A stretch of 64,000 bases of DNA from Parvibaculum sp. (lineage in GTDB: Bacteria > Pseudomonadota > Alphaproteobacteria > Parvibaculales > Parvibaculaceae): positions 248,001 through 312,000 of the forward strand of contig JAUSMV010000030.1 in assembly GCA_030645235.1 (NCBI GenBank). The letters are read 5' to 3'. The first letter of the stretch is position 1. Every line of letters begins with the position of its first letter. The translations under genes were made by a program, and so were the position numbers. This document shows, piece after piece, positions 38,375-47,772 of the stretch. A model generated the notes under the pieces. That model searched no databases. It saw only the letters and a list, made by a program, of their open reading frames with translations, and was not told where the DNA came from.

Positions 38375-41300
38375 TCAGTCGGCCGCTTTTGCCGCATCGC
38401 TCGTGAACCGCGTCACGATGGCCTCATGACGGGGGCGCCGGTTGCGCCCCTCACGGATCACCGTTGGTGCCGCGAGCAAAACAGGAACAAGGACCAAGGT
38501 CAACAAGGTCGCAAAACCAAGACCAAAGATCACGGATGTTGAAAGCTGCACCCACCACACAGCCACAGGCCCGCCAAGAATGATTTCGCGATTGGCGAAA
38601 TCAAGGTTGATCTGCAAGGCCATCGGTAACAGGCCAAACATCGTGGTGATCGTTGTTAGCAGAACGGGTCGCAAGCGCTGTCCCGCTGTGCGCAACACTG
38701 CCTCAACCACGTCCATCGATTCCTTACGCAGGATTTGATAGGTGTCGATGAGGATGATCGAATTGTTCACTACGATACCCGCGAGCGCCACGATGCCCGT
38801 GCCGGTCATAATGACCGAAAATGTTTGACCGGTCACAACCATACCGATCAGCACACCCATCGTGGAAAGCACGACCGTCGAGAGCGTCAGGATGGAATGG
38901 TAGAAGCTGTTGAATTGCGTCAGCAGAATAATAAACATCAGGAACAATGCGCCAAGAAGCGCGCCGCCAAGGAAGGTGGCGCTCTCATCCTGCTCTTCGC
39001 TTGCGCCGCGAAAGGCGATTTTGACGTTGGGATCAAATTTCTGCGCCGTCACCCATTCCGACAATTCACCCACGACCTTATCGACATTGATTTTTTCGCC
39101 CGTTGCCGGATCAATGGCTGTGTTGGCCTTAATCTCTATGCGGCGGAAGCCGTTGATACGTTCGATAGAACTCACCTGCGGTGCGGCTTCGCGCTTCACG
39201 AAGTTCGAAATCGGCACGAGTCCTTGTGAAGTCTGCACACGCAAACTGTCCAGTTGATCGAGAACGCGGTAATCCGCCGGAAAACGTGCGCGGATGTCGA
39301 GTTCGTCCTGCGCGTCATCAGGCCTGTATTCGCCGATCATAATGCCGTTGGTGACAAGCTGAATGACTGCACCAACAGAGGTCACGTCTGCACCGAAGCG
39401 TCCGGCAAGCTCCCGGTCCACTGTCAGCACCCATTCAATGCCGGGCAGCGGACGCCCGTCTTCAACGTCGATGAGGCCCGGCACCTCCTTGTCGAGGTGA
39501 TCGCGGATACGGCCCGTCAGATTGAGCAGGGCGTTATAGTCAAGCCCCGTCAGCTCGATCTGAATATCCTTGCCGGTCGGCGGCCCGTCCTCCTGCTTAC
39601 GCAGTTCGACTTTGATGCCCGCCATGTCTTTGGTCTTCTGGCGCATTTCTTCCAGAATAACCTCACCCTTGCGGCGCTCCTCATAGGGTTTCAATTCGAC
39701 CATCATCTGCGCGACAAGATCTTTGGGCACATCGTCGCCACCGTTATTGCCGGACGCCATGCCGGGACCGGCACGGGTGAACACGGTTGAGACACCTTCC
39801 GTGTTCATGACAATTTTTTCGACATCCTGTGCGAGCGCCAATGTGTCTTTGGCCGAGAGGTTGCCGCGTGCGCTGACGAGTACAATCGCGCGTTCCGGTT
39901 CGGTGTTGACGAAAAATTCAACGCCGTTGTTGAACATGCTGAACAGCACAATGACCGCCACAAGCCCCGCGCCTGTAGCACTCAGCACTCTCAAAGGGTG
40001 ATGCACAAGCTTGTCGAGCAGGCGCACATAGGCACCTGTCAGGCCGGACAGATTGCGGATGTCGCCTGTCTCTGCGTCTTCAAGCTGCTTCAATACGGCG
40101 TTGTTGGCAGATTCTGCCTTTCCGAACAATGCACCGAGCACAGGCGTAAACAGAAGCGCGGTCAAAAGAGACGCCGCGAGCACGACAATAAGCGTGATGG
40201 GCAGATAGCTCATAAACTTGCCGCTCACCCCCGGCCAAAGGAGCATGGGCAGGAAGGCGGCCAGCGTCGTCGCTGTGGAAGAGACAACCGGCCAGAACAT
40301 GCGCTTGGCGGCTTGCGTATAGGCTTCGCGGCGGTCGAGCCCTTCCGACATTTTACGGTCAGCATATTCGACCACGACGATGCCGCCATCGACGAGCATA
40401 CCGACCGCGAGCAACATGCCGAACATCACCATCATGTTGATCGTGTAACCGGCGGTGGCAAGGAAGAACAAGCCGATCAGAAATGACGTCGGGATGGCAA
40501 TGCCGACAAGCAGGGCAGAGCGGAATCCAAGCGTCGCCACGACAACGATCATCACCAGAATGATGGCGGTAAAAAGCGACGCTTCAAGTGAACCGAGTGA
40601 ACGATGGATCCAGTTCGAGGCGTCGAGCGTGTAGTTCACCTTGATCGAAGAAGGCAGATCTTTGGTCGCCGCTTCCACGGCTTTACGCACCAGCAAATTA
40701 TTCTCGATAATATTGGTGCCGATGCGTTTGGTGATTTCAATGGCAATGGCAGGATGCCCGTTGAAACGGGCATAGCCGTCCGGGTCTTTGAAGGTCCGGC
40801 GGATATCGGCAATGTCCGACAATGTCACAACGCCGTCGCCCGATGTTTTGATCGGCAGACTGAGCACGTCTTCACGCGTCTCAAACAAGCCCGGCACTTT
40901 CACCGAGAAGCGCCCCTGCCCCGTATCGATATTGCCCGCAGCAACAAGGCGGTTGTTCATCGACACGATATTGATGAGTTCGCCCTGCGAGACATTATAG
41001 GATTCGAGCTTCGCCGGATCGACCACCACTTCGAGCACTTCTTCGCGGTGCCCGACAAGCTCGGCTTCCAGCACCGTCGGCACAGCTTCAACTTCGTCCT
41101 TCAGACGGCGCGCGGCCTCATAGAGCGTGCGTTCAGGCACATCACCTGAGAGCGTGACGATGAGCACAGGAAAGAGCGCCGTGTTGAATTCGCGCACGGT
41201 CGGCTCTTCGGTGTCACTCGGCAGTTTGGCTTGCGCCATATCGACCCGCTCGCGCACATCCTGCAGTGCCGCGTCTTTGTCGAAATTGATATCGAACTCA

Positions 41301-41581
41301 AGCAGGATGCCCGCATAGCCTTGCGAGGCAAAAGCTGTGATGTCTTCAAGCCCTTCCAGCGAGCGCAGTTCCGTTTCCATCGGTCGCACCAGCAGACGCT
41401 CGGCGTCTTCCGGCGAAATGCCGTGATGCACGATGGAGACGAAGAAAATCGGGATCGGAATATCCGGATCGGCTTCTTTGGGAATATTGATATAGGACAC
41501 ATACCCCGCCACGACGAGCAGAAGCATCGTCGTCAGCACCATGCGCGTGCGCGACATGGCGGCATCGATAAAGGCGTTCAA
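38375..41581 (-). CDS. RND efflux transporter permease (AcrB/HAE-type)
   Basis: This 1068-residue inner-membrane proton-driven pump is of normal length for the family. It shows the 12-span RND pattern with two large periplasmic loops. The N-terminal helix is followed by NIPKEADPDIPIPIFFVSI, and a TM4 segment (GMLLAVGMLVDGGIVVVEY) contains the Asp used for proton coupling. The last transmembrane block is AGIVVNNSIILID. The closest group is the multidrug/solvent or metabolite exporters rather than heavy-metal CusA types; the substrate cannot be read. Its start overlaps the adaptor stop (ATGA). No outer-membrane TolC-like factor is encoded in the cluster. Confidence 0.95.
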   Translation of the reverse strand: MNAFIDAAMSRTRMVLTTMLLLVVAGYVSYINIPKEADPDIPIPIFFVSIVHHGISPEDAERLLVRPMETELRSLEGLEDITAFASQGYAGILLEFDINFDKDAALQDVRERVDMAQAKLPSDTEEPTVREFNTALFPVLIVTLSGDVPERTLYEAARRLKDEVEAVPTVLEAELVGHREEVLEVVVDPAKLESYNVSQGELINIVSMNNRLVAAGNIDTGQGRFSVKVPGLFETREDVLSLPIKTSGDGVVTLSDIADIRRTFKDPDGYARFNGHPAIAIEITKRIGTNIIENNLLVRKAVEAATKDLPSSIKVNYTLDASNWIHRSLGSLEASLFTAIILVMIVVVATLGFRSALLVGIAIPTSFLIGLFFLATAGYTINMMVMFGMLLAVGMLVDGGIVVVEYADRKMSEGLDRREAYTQAAKRMFWPVVSSTATTLAAFLPMLLWPGVSGKFMSYLPITLIVVLAASLLTALLFTPVLGALFGKAESANNAVLKQLEDAETGDIRNLSGLTGAYVRLLDKLVHHPLRVLSATGAGLVAVIVLFSMFNNGVEFFVNTEPERAIVLVSARGNLSAKDTLALAQDVEKIVMNTEGVSTVFTRAGPGMASGNNGGDDVPKDLVAQMMVELKPYEERRKGEVILEEMRQKTKDMAGIKVELRKQEDGPPTGKDIQIELTGLDYNALLNLTGRIRDHLDKEVPGLIDVEDGRPLPGIEWVLTVDRELAGRFGADVTSVGAVIQLVTNGIMIGEYRPDDAQDELDIRARFPADYRVLDQLDSLRVQTSQGLVPISNFVKREAAPQVSSIERINGFRRIEIKANTAIDPATGEKINVDKVVGELSEWVTAQKFDPNVKIAFRGASEEQDESATFLGGALLGALFLMFIILLTQFNSFYHSILTLSTVVLSTMGVLIGMVVTGQTFSVIMTGTGIVALAGIVVNNSIILIDTYQILRKESMDVVEAVLRTAGQRLRPVLLTTITTMFGLLPMALQINLDFANREIILGGPVAVWWVQLSTSVIFGLGFATLLTLVLVPVLLAAPTVIREGRNRRPRHEAIVTRFTSDAAKAAD

Positions 41582-42714
41582 GAGGCGTCTCCCGCCTGAT
41601 CAGCAGGCACCGCTTCCACCTTCTCGCCGTCTTTCACATAGTTCTGCCCGACAGTGATGAGCGTCACTTTGGGCGGCAAGCCTGTCACCCAGAGGCCCTC
41701 CGGCGTGTCGTCGATCAGCTCAATGCGGTTGAACTCGACGACACCTTGCGTATTCACGGTGCGCACGCCGACAATGCCGCGATCATCCAGCGTGATGACC
41801 GCGCTCGGAATACGATGCGCAATAATCTCTTTGCCCGGCACCGTGATTTCTGCCGTCACACCGGCGCGCATCGCGAAGTCCTTATTGGGCACTTCGAGTT
41901 CCACGCGAAATGTGCGCGTCTCGGGGTCTGCCGACTTCGCCACAAAGCTAATCGTGCCTTCCGCCACATCACCGGTCACAAGTTTTGCGCTGCCCTTGGA
42001 CCCGATCGTCAGTGTATTGACGCGGTCTTCGGCCACCTGCCCCACCACCAACAGCGGATCAAGCTCAACCACAAGGCCACAAGGGTCGCCCATGCGCATA
42101 TAGTCGCCAATCTCAACAGGGCGCTCATCAAGCACACCGTCGAACGGCGCGATGATCTCGGTCTGTTTCAGTTCGATCTGCATACGCTTCAGGTGAGCCG
42201 ACGCCGCATCATAAGCCGCCTTTGATCCGGCCGCCGTTGTTGCGGCGCGATAGCCCTTCGCAGCCAATTGGCGCGAGGCATCATGTTCGAGCTGGCGCTG
42301 GCGCATCACAGCCTGCGCTTCGGCGAGCTGCGCGCCGCGTGCATCCACATTGAGGTGACATAAAATCTGCCCCTTCTTGACCCGCTCGCCTTTTTCCACC
42401 GGCAGCGCGCTCACTGTGCCCTGCGTTTCGGCCCGCACCTGCACAGCGCGTTTGGCCGCTGTGCGTCCGCGAATGACAATAGCTCCGCGCCGCTCACTCG
42501 CCACCGATTGCACGACGCGCACGCGCGTCGCGGCATCACTGGCCGCGTCGATTTCCGCCGCCGTCACGCCATTCTCACCTTGCGACGATCCGCCCAGCAT
42601 GCCCGACAGAAACCACAGAAAAATCACCGCCCCGATACCAATGGCAATGTAATGAGAGCGATGGAGCCCCCCGCCGAACACTTTTTTCATTTCGTCTTTC
42701 TGCCGGTCAAACAT
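41578..42714 (-). CDS. RND efflux periplasmic adaptor (membrane fusion protein)
   Basis: This 378-residue adaptor links an RND pump to an outer-membrane channel. A basic N-terminus and a single membrane helix (HYIAIGIGAVIFLWFLSGML) anchor it. A split lipoyl domain follows (VRAETQGTVSALPVEKGERVKKGQ and APFDGVLDERPVEIGDYMRMGD) around an alpha-hairpin rich in Ala/Gln/Arg. The beta-barrel and membrane-proximal domains complete it. ATG 42714 is the likely start; ATG 42690 is also possible. It is the first gene of the minus-strand cluster running down to the sulfotransferase gene. Confidence 0.94.
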   Translation of the reverse strand: MFDRQKDEMKKVFGGGLHRSHYIAIGIGAVIFLWFLSGMLGGSSQGENGVTAAEIDAASDAATRVRVVQSVASERRGAIVIRGRTAAKRAVQVRAETQGTVSALPVEKGERVKKGQILCHLNVDARGAQLAEAQAVMRQRQLEHDASRQLAAKGYRAATTAAGSKAAYDAASAHLKRMQIELKQTEIIAPFDGVLDERPVEIGDYMRMGDPCGLVVELDPLLVVGQVAEDRVNTLTIGSKGSAKLVTGDVAEGTISFVAKSADPETRTFRVELEVPNKDFAMRAGVTAEITVPGKEIIAHRIPSAVITLDDRGIVGVRTVNTQGVVEFNRIELIDDTPEGLWVTGLPPKVTLITVGQNYVKDGEKVEAVPADQAGDAS

Positions 42715-43040
42715 TGGGCACCACGTCACATGGCGATGCCCCAACCGCGATTTGTCCGGCAGAAAAACCAGACAGTCAGCAAGGCTATTGCCACCGTCAA
42801 AGGTCAGGCCAAACGTCGGGATTCAGAGCAAACAACCCGAAAGATATATGTATCAATTCTGAGCTCCAAAAGGGTGCCGCCCAAAAATTGTGCGTTTTTT
42901 TGATGGAAAATGCGAAATATTCGCAGCCTTTGACTTCTCTGCCACAGCCAGCCGCAAACAATCAAAATGGAATCAGAAGCGCAGCCTCCGCAGATGTGAC
43001 TATGCTACCCAAAAAACGAATTCAGGGACGAAATCTCCAC
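42715..43040. other. Divergent intergenic region, RND adaptor / hydrolase
   Basis: This 326-bp region lies between two outward-facing genes. It is A+T-richer than its surroundings near 42840–42930. I see no clear −35/−10 pair, palindrome or ORF with supporting signals. An open frame that extends the hydrolase back to 42714 lacks coding character. Confidence 0.3.
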
Positions 43041-43835
43041 ATGAGCGACACCAATTCCGACGAGATTGAGACGCTGGCCCAACAGGTGCTGGACGCGATG
43101 AACACGCCTAAGCGCCGCGTCCGCCCGCGCATTGCCGAGGCCTTTCGCGACGCTATCGACATTGAGGTCGAAACACCCTGCGGCCCTGTGATGAGCTGGC
43201 GCCTCGGCAAAGGTCCGGCAACGCTCCTCGTGCATGGCTGGGAGGACGACAATTGCCTCTGGGGGCCCATCGCCGACAAATGCGCTCAGCTTGGCCGCGC
43301 CGTTGTGGCCGTCGATCTGCCCGGTCACGGCTTCACCAAAGCCGACATGGCGCGCCCGCATCTCATCGCCGAGGCGCTCATCGCGGTTGCTGCCGCGCAG
43401 GGACCGATCGACACGATCGTGGCCCATTCTTTCGGTTGCCTCGTCTCGATGATCGCCCTTGCCAAAGGTCTTGATGTCAAACGCATCGTGATGATCGCCA
43501 CGCCGCTTGCACGCACGTCCCAGCGTTGGGAACGCATCGCCGCCAAGGGCATTCCCGATGATGTGATCGAACGTGTGAAGGCGATGATCGACGCCGAGGA
43601 GAGTGTGCCCGCGCCCTATGACATGGAAGCGGAAGCCGAAAACATGACCACGCGCGCGCTCTTCGTGCATTCGCTCGACGACGATGCCTGCCCCGTCGAG
43701 AACTCACAAAGCCTCAAGCGCCTGTGGCCGCGTTCCAAAATCATCCTCACGGATGAACTCGGCCACCGCCTCATCGCGCAGGACAGCGCGACCCTCGACC
43801 GCATCATCGATTTCGTCGAAGGCTTCGAGCCATAA
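43041..43835 (+). CDS. Alpha/beta hydrolase
   Basis: This 264-residue cytosolic enzyme has the alpha/beta hydrolase order: oxyanion-hole strand LLVHGWEDDNCLWG, then VVAVDLPGHG, the nucleophile elbow VAHSFGCLVS (Ser in A-x-S-x-G rather than G-x-S-x-G), a candidate acid in FVHSLDDDACPVENS, and the catalytic His in DELGHRLI. Substrate is not predictable; esterase, lactonase or C–C hydrolase activities all occur in this group. ATG 43041 is chosen since the conserved domain begins about 45 residues later; upstream codons look non-coding. A bidirectional terminator lies 6 bp after the stop. Confidence 0.9.
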   Translation: MSDTNSDEIETLAQQVLDAMNTPKRRVRPRIAEAFRDAIDIEVETPCGPVMSWRLGKGPATLLVHGWEDDNCLWGPIADKCAQLGRAVVAVDLPGHGFTKADMARPHLIAEALIAVAAAQGPIDTIVAHSFGCLVSMIALAKGLDVKRIVMIATPLARTSQRWERIAAKGIPDDVIERVKAMIDAEESVPAPYDMEAEAENMTTRALFVHSLDDDACPVENSQSLKRLWPRSKIILTDELGHRLIAQDSATLDRIIDFVEGFEP

Positions 43836-43841
43836 GAAAAA

Positions 43842-43860
43842 GGGCACCGCCAGGGTGCCC
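43842..43860. terminator. Bidirectional terminator, hydrolase / DEAD-box helicase
   Basis: GGGCACC–GCCAG–GGTGCCC hairpin between two convergent genes. On the minus strand it is followed by TTTTTCTTAT, a strong T-run ending the helicase transcript; on the plus strand the tail (TCATTCTCTT) is weaker. Confidence 0.85.
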
Positions 43861-43868
43861 TCATTCTC

Positions 43869-46268
43869 TTATTTGCTTTTGCTGTAATTCGGCTTGCCGC
43901 CGACCTTATGAGCGGGCTTGCCGCCGCCCGCGCCTTTCGGCTTGCCCTTATAAGCAGGCTTGCTCGATGTAGCCTTAGGGCGATCCGAGAAGCTCAGACG
44001 CTGACCGGGATTGCGCGCGTCGCCCCGATCTGGGCGAGAAGAGTCGGGACGCGCCGCGCCTTCTGCCTTGGGTTTACCCTCGTAAGGCTTTCCTTCGTAT
44101 TTCGGCTTGCCCTCATATTTGGGTTTGCCTTCATACTTCGGCTTGCCTTCATATTTCGGTTTGCCCTCATATTTGCCTTTTGGCTTTTCTGAGCGTTCAG
44201 CCGACGGATTGAAGTCCGGTTCCGGTGTGAAAGCGGGTCGCTGATCGCGCGGCTCCCATTTCTTCTTCGGGCCGTCTTCGCGCTTTTCGTAATTCTTCTT
44301 TTCACCAAAGGGACGCTTCGCGGCATAGTCGCGCTTCTCGCCGCCGCCCTGCTTTTCAGAAGGGGCACGCTTCGTCCAATCTTCTTTGGAAGGTCTGGCT
44401 TCTTTGGACGGACGCTCAGCGCGAGGCTCCACACGCGCCGGACGATCTTCATAACGCGGCGCTTCTTCGCGCGCAGGACGCTCCTCACGGGGCGCACGTT
44501 CTTCGCGCGCTGGTGCGGCCTTCGGCTCGCTCGTCTCTTCGCCCGGTTTCATCGGCTCAATGCGCACTTCGCCTTTGGGCACCTCGCGCACGGAGTTAAG
44601 GAACCCATCCGCCGCAACGCCCGCCACTTCCACGCGTGTTTCATGTTCAAAAATACGGATCGCGCCGATCTCGCGCTTTGTCACGCCACCCTGACGGCAG
44701 ATCATCGGCAGGAGCCAACGTGCATCAGCATTCTTGTCGCTGCCCACATTGAGCTTGAACCAAACGCTGCCACCTTCCATCGGCGTTCCCGCCTTGGGGC
44801 GCGGCGCACGGGGCGCACGTTCTTCACGGGGACGATCTTCACGGGGGCCACGTTCTTCACGCGGACCACGATCAGCGTCACGCTCGCGACGGCCTTTGCG
44901 TTCGCCGCGCGGGCCCCCATCTTCCCGATTAGAGTCACGCATATCGCGCGGGGCCGGACCGGAATCGTTGACGTCTTCAGCAGCGGGCAGTTGCGCGCGG
45001 TACATGCGCGCCAGGGCCATCGCAATGTCTTCGGCGGAACGCACGGCGAGCAATGACGCAGCCATCGCCTGATCTTCTTCCGAGTTTTCACCGGTGAAGA
45101 TCGCGCTGTCCATCAGACGTTCATGGTCAAGCTTGCGAATGTCGTCAGATGACGGAGCGAGCGGCCAGCTCGGGGATACGCGCGCATTGCGCAGCAAAAT
45201 TTCGGCCTTGCGACGACGCGAATGCGGCACCAGCAGAACACTGACGCCCTTGCGGCCCGCGCGGCCTGTGCGGCCTGAGCGATGCTGCAACACTTCAGGG
45301 TCATGCGGCAGATCGGCATGGATCACAAGGCCAAGGTTCGGCAAGTCAATGCCGCGCGCGGCAACGTCGGTCGCCACGCAAACGCGCGCACGTCCGTCGC
45401 GCAGAGCCTGCAACGCATGGTTGCGTTCGCTCTGGCTCAGTTCGCCTGACAGCGACACGGCAGAGAAACCGCGCTCCTGCAAAGTCGCATGGAGATGGCG
45501 CACGGATTCACGCGTGTTACAGAACACGATGGCCGAGGGAGACTCGATATAACGCAGCACGTTGACAACTACGTGCTCGAGATCGCGCGGCGCGACCGCA
45601 ATCGCGCGATATTCAATATCGGCATGGCCGCGTTCGCCGCCACCGGCCTGAATGCGATGCGCGTCGCGCTGATAGGTTTTCGCCAGATGCACGATTTCTT
45701 TGGGCAGCGTCGCCGAGAACATCAGCGTGCGGCGCTCGCTCGGTGTCGCCTGCAAAATAAATTCAAGGTCTTCGCGGAAACCGAGATCGAGCATTTCGTC
45801 AGCTTCGTCGAGCACAACGGCGCGGAGCGAGCCGATGCGCAGACGGCCGCGTTCCAGATGGTCACGCAAGCGACCGGGTGTACCGACAACGATGTGAGCG
45901 CCTTCGTTCAGACGGCGCGCTTCGCCCTTGGGGTCCATGCCGCCGACGCAGGAGACGACTTTCGCGCCCGCATGGGCATAGAGCCATGTCAGTTCGCGGT
46001 GAACCTGCAACGCCAATTCACGTGTCGGCGCGACCACGAGAGCCAGAGGCTCTTCGGCGCGACCGAAATATTCTTCATCGCCGAGCAGCGTTGAGGCGAT
46101 GGCGATACCAAAAGCCACTGTCTTGCCGGAGCCTGTCTGCGCCGAGACGAGCAGATCGCGTTCAGCGGCTTCGGGTTCCAGCACAGCCAGCTGCACGGGG
46201 GTCGGTTCGTTATATTCTTTTTCAACGAGGGCGCGCGCGAGCGGCGCTACGGTCGGGGGAAATGCCAC
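43869..46268 (-). CDS. DEAD-box RNA helicase with DbpA-type RNA-binding domain and repetitive tail
   Basis: This ATP-dependent RNA helicase has 799 residues, far longer than DbpA. The core motifs are motif I AQTGSGKT (43–50), motif II DEAD (154–157), motif III SAT (185–187) and motif VI HRSGRTGRAG. After an Arg/Glu-rich linker comes a DbpA-like RNA-recognition domain (GSVWFKLNVGSDKNADARW … IGAIRIFEHETRVEVAG). The last about 200 residues are basic, disordered and include five KYEGKP-type repeats. The start is GTG 46268. Related enzymes assist ribosome assembly or cold adaptation, which is known family biology; the tail probably binds RNA or drives condensation (inference). Confidence 0.95.
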   Translation of the reverse strand: MAFPPTVAPLARALVEKEYNEPTPVQLAVLEPEAAERDLLVSAQTGSGKTVAFGIAIASTLLGDEEYFGRAEEPLALVVAPTRELALQVHRELTWLYAHAGAKVVSCVGGMDPKGEARRLNEGAHIVVGTPGRLRDHLERGRLRIGSLRAVVLDEADEMLDLGFREDLEFILQATPSERRTLMFSATLPKEIVHLAKTYQRDAHRIQAGGGERGHADIEYRAIAVAPRDLEHVVVNVLRYIESPSAIVFCNTRESVRHLHATLQERGFSAVSLSGELSQSERNHALQALRDGRARVCVATDVAARGIDLPNLGLVIHADLPHDPEVLQHRSGRTGRAGRKGVSVLLVPHSRRRKAEILLRNARVSPSWPLAPSSDDIRKLDHERLMDSAIFTGENSEEDQAMAASLLAVRSAEDIAMALARMYRAQLPAAEDVNDSGPAPRDMRDSNREDGGPRGERKGRRERDADRGPREERGPREDRPREERAPRAPRPKAGTPMEGGSVWFKLNVGSDKNADARWLLPMICRQGGVTKREIGAIRIFEHETRVEVAGVAADGFLNSVREVPKGEVRIEPMKPGEETSEPKAAPAREERAPREERPAREEAPRYEDRPARVEPRAERPSKEARPSKEDWTKRAPSEKQGGGEKRDYAAKRPFGEKKNYEKREDGPKKKWEPRDQRPAFTPEPDFNPSAERSEKPKGKYEGKPKYEGKPKYEGKPKYEGKPKYEGKPYEGKPKAEGAARPDSSRPDRGDARNPGQRLSFSDRPKATSSKPAYKGKPKGAGGGKPAHKVGGKPNYSKSK
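44071..44178 (-). repeat. 18-bp tandem repeat encoding KYEGKP
   Basis: About five or six head-to-tail 18-bp units in the 3' part of the helicase gene encode Lys-Tyr-Glu-Gly-Lys-Pro. Units differ at third positions and one copy (PYEGKPKAEG) is altered. The whole-codon period makes copy-number change in frame, so length may vary between strains. Confidence 0.9.
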
Positions 46269-46513
46269 GGGGTTCCAGCCTTATTTGCCAAGAGGGTCCC
46301 GCACACCAAGGGGCGGTTAAAGCACACGCCAGTCGGGAGAAGCGGGCAATAGCGCGAGCCTGCCTCCCAGTCACGCACGAAGTTGACGCAACCCTCCGAA
46401 AACGCCTCAATTCGGCGCTTTCGGGCACCAAAACAGCATAATAGCGACGTTAGACCGCAGCGCGGGCAAGTGCAATCGTCCGGCGTCTTGCTTAACGCCC
46501 TGCTTGCGGCCCG

Positions 46514-47710
46514 TCAGAGATTCAAGATTCGTTTGGCGATGATGTTCTTCTGAATCTCATTGGACCCGCCATAGATCGACTGCGCCCGCGCACCGAAGTA
46601 AGCCGCGACGCTCGGGGCGGCAGATGCGGGAATAGCGAAATTATCGGAGCCGTCGGGCACAACCGAGTCCGGAAAGGCCGGTTGCGCATAGGGTCCGAAG
46701 GCTTCGGCCCCCAGCTCCGTGATGTCCTGCGCAAGCTCCGTCGCAATGACTTTCAGGATCGAGGACTCTTCGCCGGGCGCGCCGCCATCGGCCACCGAGG
46801 CGAGTACGCGCAGCACTGTCAGTTCCAGCGCATCAAGCCGGGCTTCCAATGCGGCGAGCTTGGCCGCAAATGCGGCATCATCAATGAGGCTCGCGCCGTC
46901 CGCGCCGGTCTTCATCGCGGTCGCGCGAATGTTGCGCAATTGCTTCCGCTTACCCGCCACATGCGCATAGGACGTGCGCTCATGGCCAAGCAGATAATTG
47001 GCATAGGTCCAGCCCTTGCCCTCTTCACCGATCCGGTTTTTCTGCGGCACGCGCACATCGACGAAATCAACGGCATTGAGCGAATGCTTGCCGTCAATCG
47101 TGATGATCGGGCGCACGGTGATACCGGGTGTTTTCATATCGATGCAGAGGAAGGTGATCCCCTCCTGCTTCTTGCCGGAATTGTCTGTGCGCAAGAGACA
47201 GAAAATCCAGTCGGCATGTTGCGCAAGGCTCGTCCAGATTTTTGTACCGTTGACGATGTAATCATCGCCATCAGGTTCGGCCTTCGATTGCAGCGAGGCG
47301 AGATCTGAGCCTGACTCCGGCTCCGAGTATCCTTGCGCCCAGAATGTCGTGCTGTTCAAAATACCGGGCAACCACTCTGCCTTTTGCGCGTCACTGCCGA
47401 ATGTGTAGATCACGGGTCCGACATAGAGCAATCCCATCGGCACGACGTTCAATGCGCCTGCGCGTTCCAGTTCCTCATCGAAAATATATTTCTGGTTCGA
47501 CGTCCAGCCGGTGCCGCCCGCTTCTTTGGGCCAGTTGACGGCGACCCAGCCTTTGCTGTCGAGCGCGCGTTCCGAACGCTGATAATCCGCCTTTGACGGC
47601 GAATGACCTTTCGCCATTTTGGCGATCAGGTCTTGCGGATACTCATGCTCAAAGAAGTGCCGCACTTCCATGCGGAATTCCTGGTCCGCACGCGAAAAAG
47701 AAAAGTCCAT
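46514..47710 (-). CDS. Acyl-CoA dehydrogenase family protein
   Basis: This 398-residue FAD enzyme catalyses alpha,beta-dehydrogenation of acyl-CoAs. The N-terminal helical domain begins MDFSFSRADQEFRMEV. The middle beta-domain holds the FAD signature FWAQGYSEPESGSDLASL and WTSLAQHADWIFCL. The C-terminal end carries QSIYGGSNEIQKNIIAKRIL. The residue that aligns with the catalytic Glu of medium-chain enzymes (Y-E-G-T) is Gly here, so the base is probably elsewhere, as in isovaleryl-type and several steroid-related members. ATG 47710 has GGAG close upstream. It lies 62 bp after the GOLPH3-MFS gene. Confidence 0.92.
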   Translation of the reverse strand: MDFSFSRADQEFRMEVRHFFEHEYPQDLIAKMAKGHSPSKADYQRSERALDSKGWVAVNWPKEAGGTGWTSNQKYIFDEELERAGALNVVPMGLLYVGPVIYTFGSDAQKAEWLPGILNSTTFWAQGYSEPESGSDLASLQSKAEPDGDDYIVNGTKIWTSLAQHADWIFCLLRTDNSGKKQEGITFLCIDMKTPGITVRPIITIDGKHSLNAVDFVDVRVPQKNRIGEEGKGWTYANYLLGHERTSYAHVAGKRKQLRNIRATAMKTGADGASLIDDAAFAAKLAALEARLDALELTVLRVLASVADGGAPGEESSILKVIATELAQDITELGAEAFGPYAQPAFPDSVVPDGSDNFAIPASAAPSVAAYFGARAQSIYGGSNEIQKNIIAKRILNL

Positions 47711-47772
47711 AGTCTCCACCCCAATCAAAATTTCTTTGGGGGTTTATAGCAGACAAGCCGATGCCTTTGCGC

